Shown here piece by piece: positions 5,695-6,735 of a stretch of 6,735 nucleotides of DNA. The notes beneath the pieces were generated by a model. That model searched no databases and had not been told where the DNA came from. It saw nothing but the letters and a program-made list of their open reading frames with translations. A program made the translations under genes and the position numbers. Position 1 is the first letter of the stretch. Every line of letters starts with the position of its first letter. The stretch is from DATLBY01 sp035526665 (GTDB lineage: Bacteria > Acidobacteriota > Terriglobia > Bryobacterales > Bryobacteraceae), in the NCBI GenBank assembly GCA_035526665.1, contig DATLBY010000184.1:1-6735 (forward strand), written 5' to 3'.

Positions 5695-6735
5695 ACACCA
5701 GCCGAAGCGCGGAACGCGAGCACCGCATTAAGTCCGCCAAACGCGAATGAGTTGGATAATGCATACTCGCACTGCAGCGGCCGGGCCGTGTTGGGAACTA
5801 CATCCAGATCACACGCGGGATCGGGCTCGTTGTAATTGGCCGTGGGTGGAATGATGCCATGGTGCAGAGCCAGCAGCGTTGCCGCGGCCTCCAGCGCGCC
5901 GGCCGCACCCAGGGCATGCCCGTGCATGGATTTCGTGGAACTGACCGCCAGGCGCCCGGCGTGAGTTCCGAACGCGGAACGGATCGCCGCCGTTTCGGTA
6001 CTGTCATTCGAGGCGGTCCCAGTTCCATGCGCATTGATGTACCCCACGGCCTCCGGTGCGATAACCGCATCGCGCAGCGCCATGCGCATGGCGAGGGCAG
6101 CTCCATCGGCGGAAGGCTGCGTGATGTGATGCGCATCGGAAGACATGCCGAATCCAGCGATCTCCCCGTATATTCTCGCTCCGCGCGCGCTGGCTGCCTC
6201 CATGGTTTCCAGCACGGCCATGGCGGCGCCTTCGCCCAGGATCAGACCCTGCCGGTCGTTTGAAAACGGCCGGCAGGTATCGGGTGACACCACTCGCATC
6301 GCCTCCCAGGCCTTCAGGAATCCCATGCTGAACACCGCTTCTCCACCGCCCGCGACGGCTGCGTCCATCACTCCGTCGCGTACCATCCAGAACGCCTGTC
6401 CAATGGCATGGTTGGAAGACGAGCACGCCGTGGAAATGGAATACACCGGTCCGGTAATTCCGAAGTCCATGGAGATGTGACTCGCGCCTGAATTCGACAT
6501 CACGCGCGGGATCATCATCGGGTTCACCCGGGGAAGACCTTTCTGATAGAGGTCCAGGAACGCTTCATCCATGCTGGTTTGCCCGCCCACACAAGAACCA
6601 GTGACCACTCCGCATCGCGGTCCTGAGGGAGTAAATCCGGCGTCGTGCGCCGCCTCCCGGGCCGCCACTAAAGAGAACTGGCAAAAGCGATCGATGAGAC
6701 CAGCTTGCTTTTCCTCGAAATGGTCGGTGGCGCGA
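5688..6735 (-). CDS. Beta-ketoacyl-ACP synthase, FabF/NodE type (N-terminus cut by window edge)
   Basis: This condensing enzyme joins malonyl-ACP to an acyl chain in fatty-acid or polyketide synthesis. 348 residues are visible; aligned on E. coli FabF by its active site, about 59 are missing. Counting within the fragment, the triad is complete: Cys104 in STACSSSNHAIG, His236 in NAHGTGT and His273 in STKSMHGHALGAAG. Lys268 is in place, and spacings of 37 (His to His) and 32 (His to Lys) equal those of FabF. A glycine-rich NSFAFGGLNA loop follows near 328-337. The frame is open to the right edge, and the residues before the GTG at 6668 (KQAGLIDRFCQFSLVAAREA) match the conserved KAS II helix, so that GTG is internal. 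SACSSSNHAIGQAFWMVRDG-like wording and KSMHGH recall NodE-like or accessory ketosynthases more than housekeeping FabF. It overlaps the MFS gene by 7 bases. A specialised product is inferred only. Confidence 0.94.
   Translation of the reverse strand, partial: RATDHFEEKQAGLIDRFCQFSLVAAREAAHDAGFTPSGPRCGVVTGSCVGGQTSMDEAFLDLYQKGLPRVNPMMIPRVMSNSGASHISMDFGITGPVYSISTACSSSNHAIGQAFWMVRDGVMDAAVAGGGEAVFSMGFLKAWEAMRVVSPDTCRPFSNDRQGLILGEGAAMAVLETMEAASARGARIYGEIAGFGMSSDAHHITQPSADGAALAMRMALRDAVIAPEAVGYINAHGTGTASNDSTETAAIRSAFGTHAGRLAVSSTKSMHGHALGAAGALEAAATLLALHHGIIPPTANYNEPDPACDLDVVPNTARPLQCEYALSNSFAFGGLNAVLAFRASAGVC

Noticed and set aside
5110..5835. A 241-codon open frame on the plus strand
   Set aside because: It lies antisense to the MFS and ketosynthase genes and crosses their junction. 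Its product is rich in Arg, Gln, His and Gly with no recognisable domain, as expected for a shadow of GC-rich coding DNA.
6666..6668. GTG as the start of the ketosynthase
   Set aside because: The frame stays open to the window edge, and the residues before it match the conserved KAS II helix, so it is an internal valine.

Overview
The window looks like a piece of chromosome from a moderately GC-rich, Gram-negative-type bacterium. A protein ending in the aromatic residue typical of outer-membrane barrels, and a periplasmic cell-wall gene set, point to a diderm. Acidobacteriota (Solibacter/Bryobacter-like) is my best guess, from the gene types and a short GAT-phased repeat of a kind I associate with that group. 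The assignment is inference only. There are seven protein genes, two of them cut by the window edges, and no gap of 300 bases or more without a gene. I saw no tRNA, rRNA, CRISPR array, IS element or phage gene.

Left block (1-4104, all on the minus strand, so read right to left). First comes a small exported outer-membrane beta-barrel protein (3511-4104). An 81-base gap follows, then a tight run of three exported enzymes: an L,D-transpeptidase with a peptidoglycan-binding and a LysM-like domain (2386-3429), an M23 zinc endopeptidase (1686-2381, 4 bases after the transpeptidase) and an M1 zinc aminopeptidase closely related to leukotriene A4 hydrolase/aminopeptidase B (1-1670, 15 bases after M23, C-terminus outside the window). 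The three look like one operon for envelope work: one enzyme makes peptidoglycan cross-links, one cuts peptide bonds in the wall, and one trims peptides from the N-terminus. The last role is inferred from context.

Middle (4105-4541). A 123-base divergent intergenic region lies between the barrel gene and a 90-residue zinc-ribbon protein on the plus strand (4228-4500). The zinc-ribbon gene appears to have a -10-like box so close to its only possible start codon that its mRNA may be leaderless. It converges on the MFS gene with only 27 bases between them. That junction carries a short tandem repeat with GAT every 10 bases, which runs into the 3' end of the MFS gene and supplies its last codons and stop.

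Right block (4528-6735, minus strand). A beta-ketoacyl-ACP synthase of the FabF/NodE type (N-terminus outside the window) overlaps by 7 bases a major facilitator transporter of the anion:cation symporter type. The overlap implies translational coupling. It suggests, without proving, that the transporter handles a substrate or product of a fatty-acyl or polyketide pathway whose other genes lie to the right of the window.

No clearly new molecular system is visible. The most useful points for follow-up are the wall-enzyme operon ending in an exported LTA4-hydrolase-like aminopeptidase, the possible leaderless zinc-ribbon gene, the GAT repeat that forms a gene terminus, and the synthase-transporter overlap.
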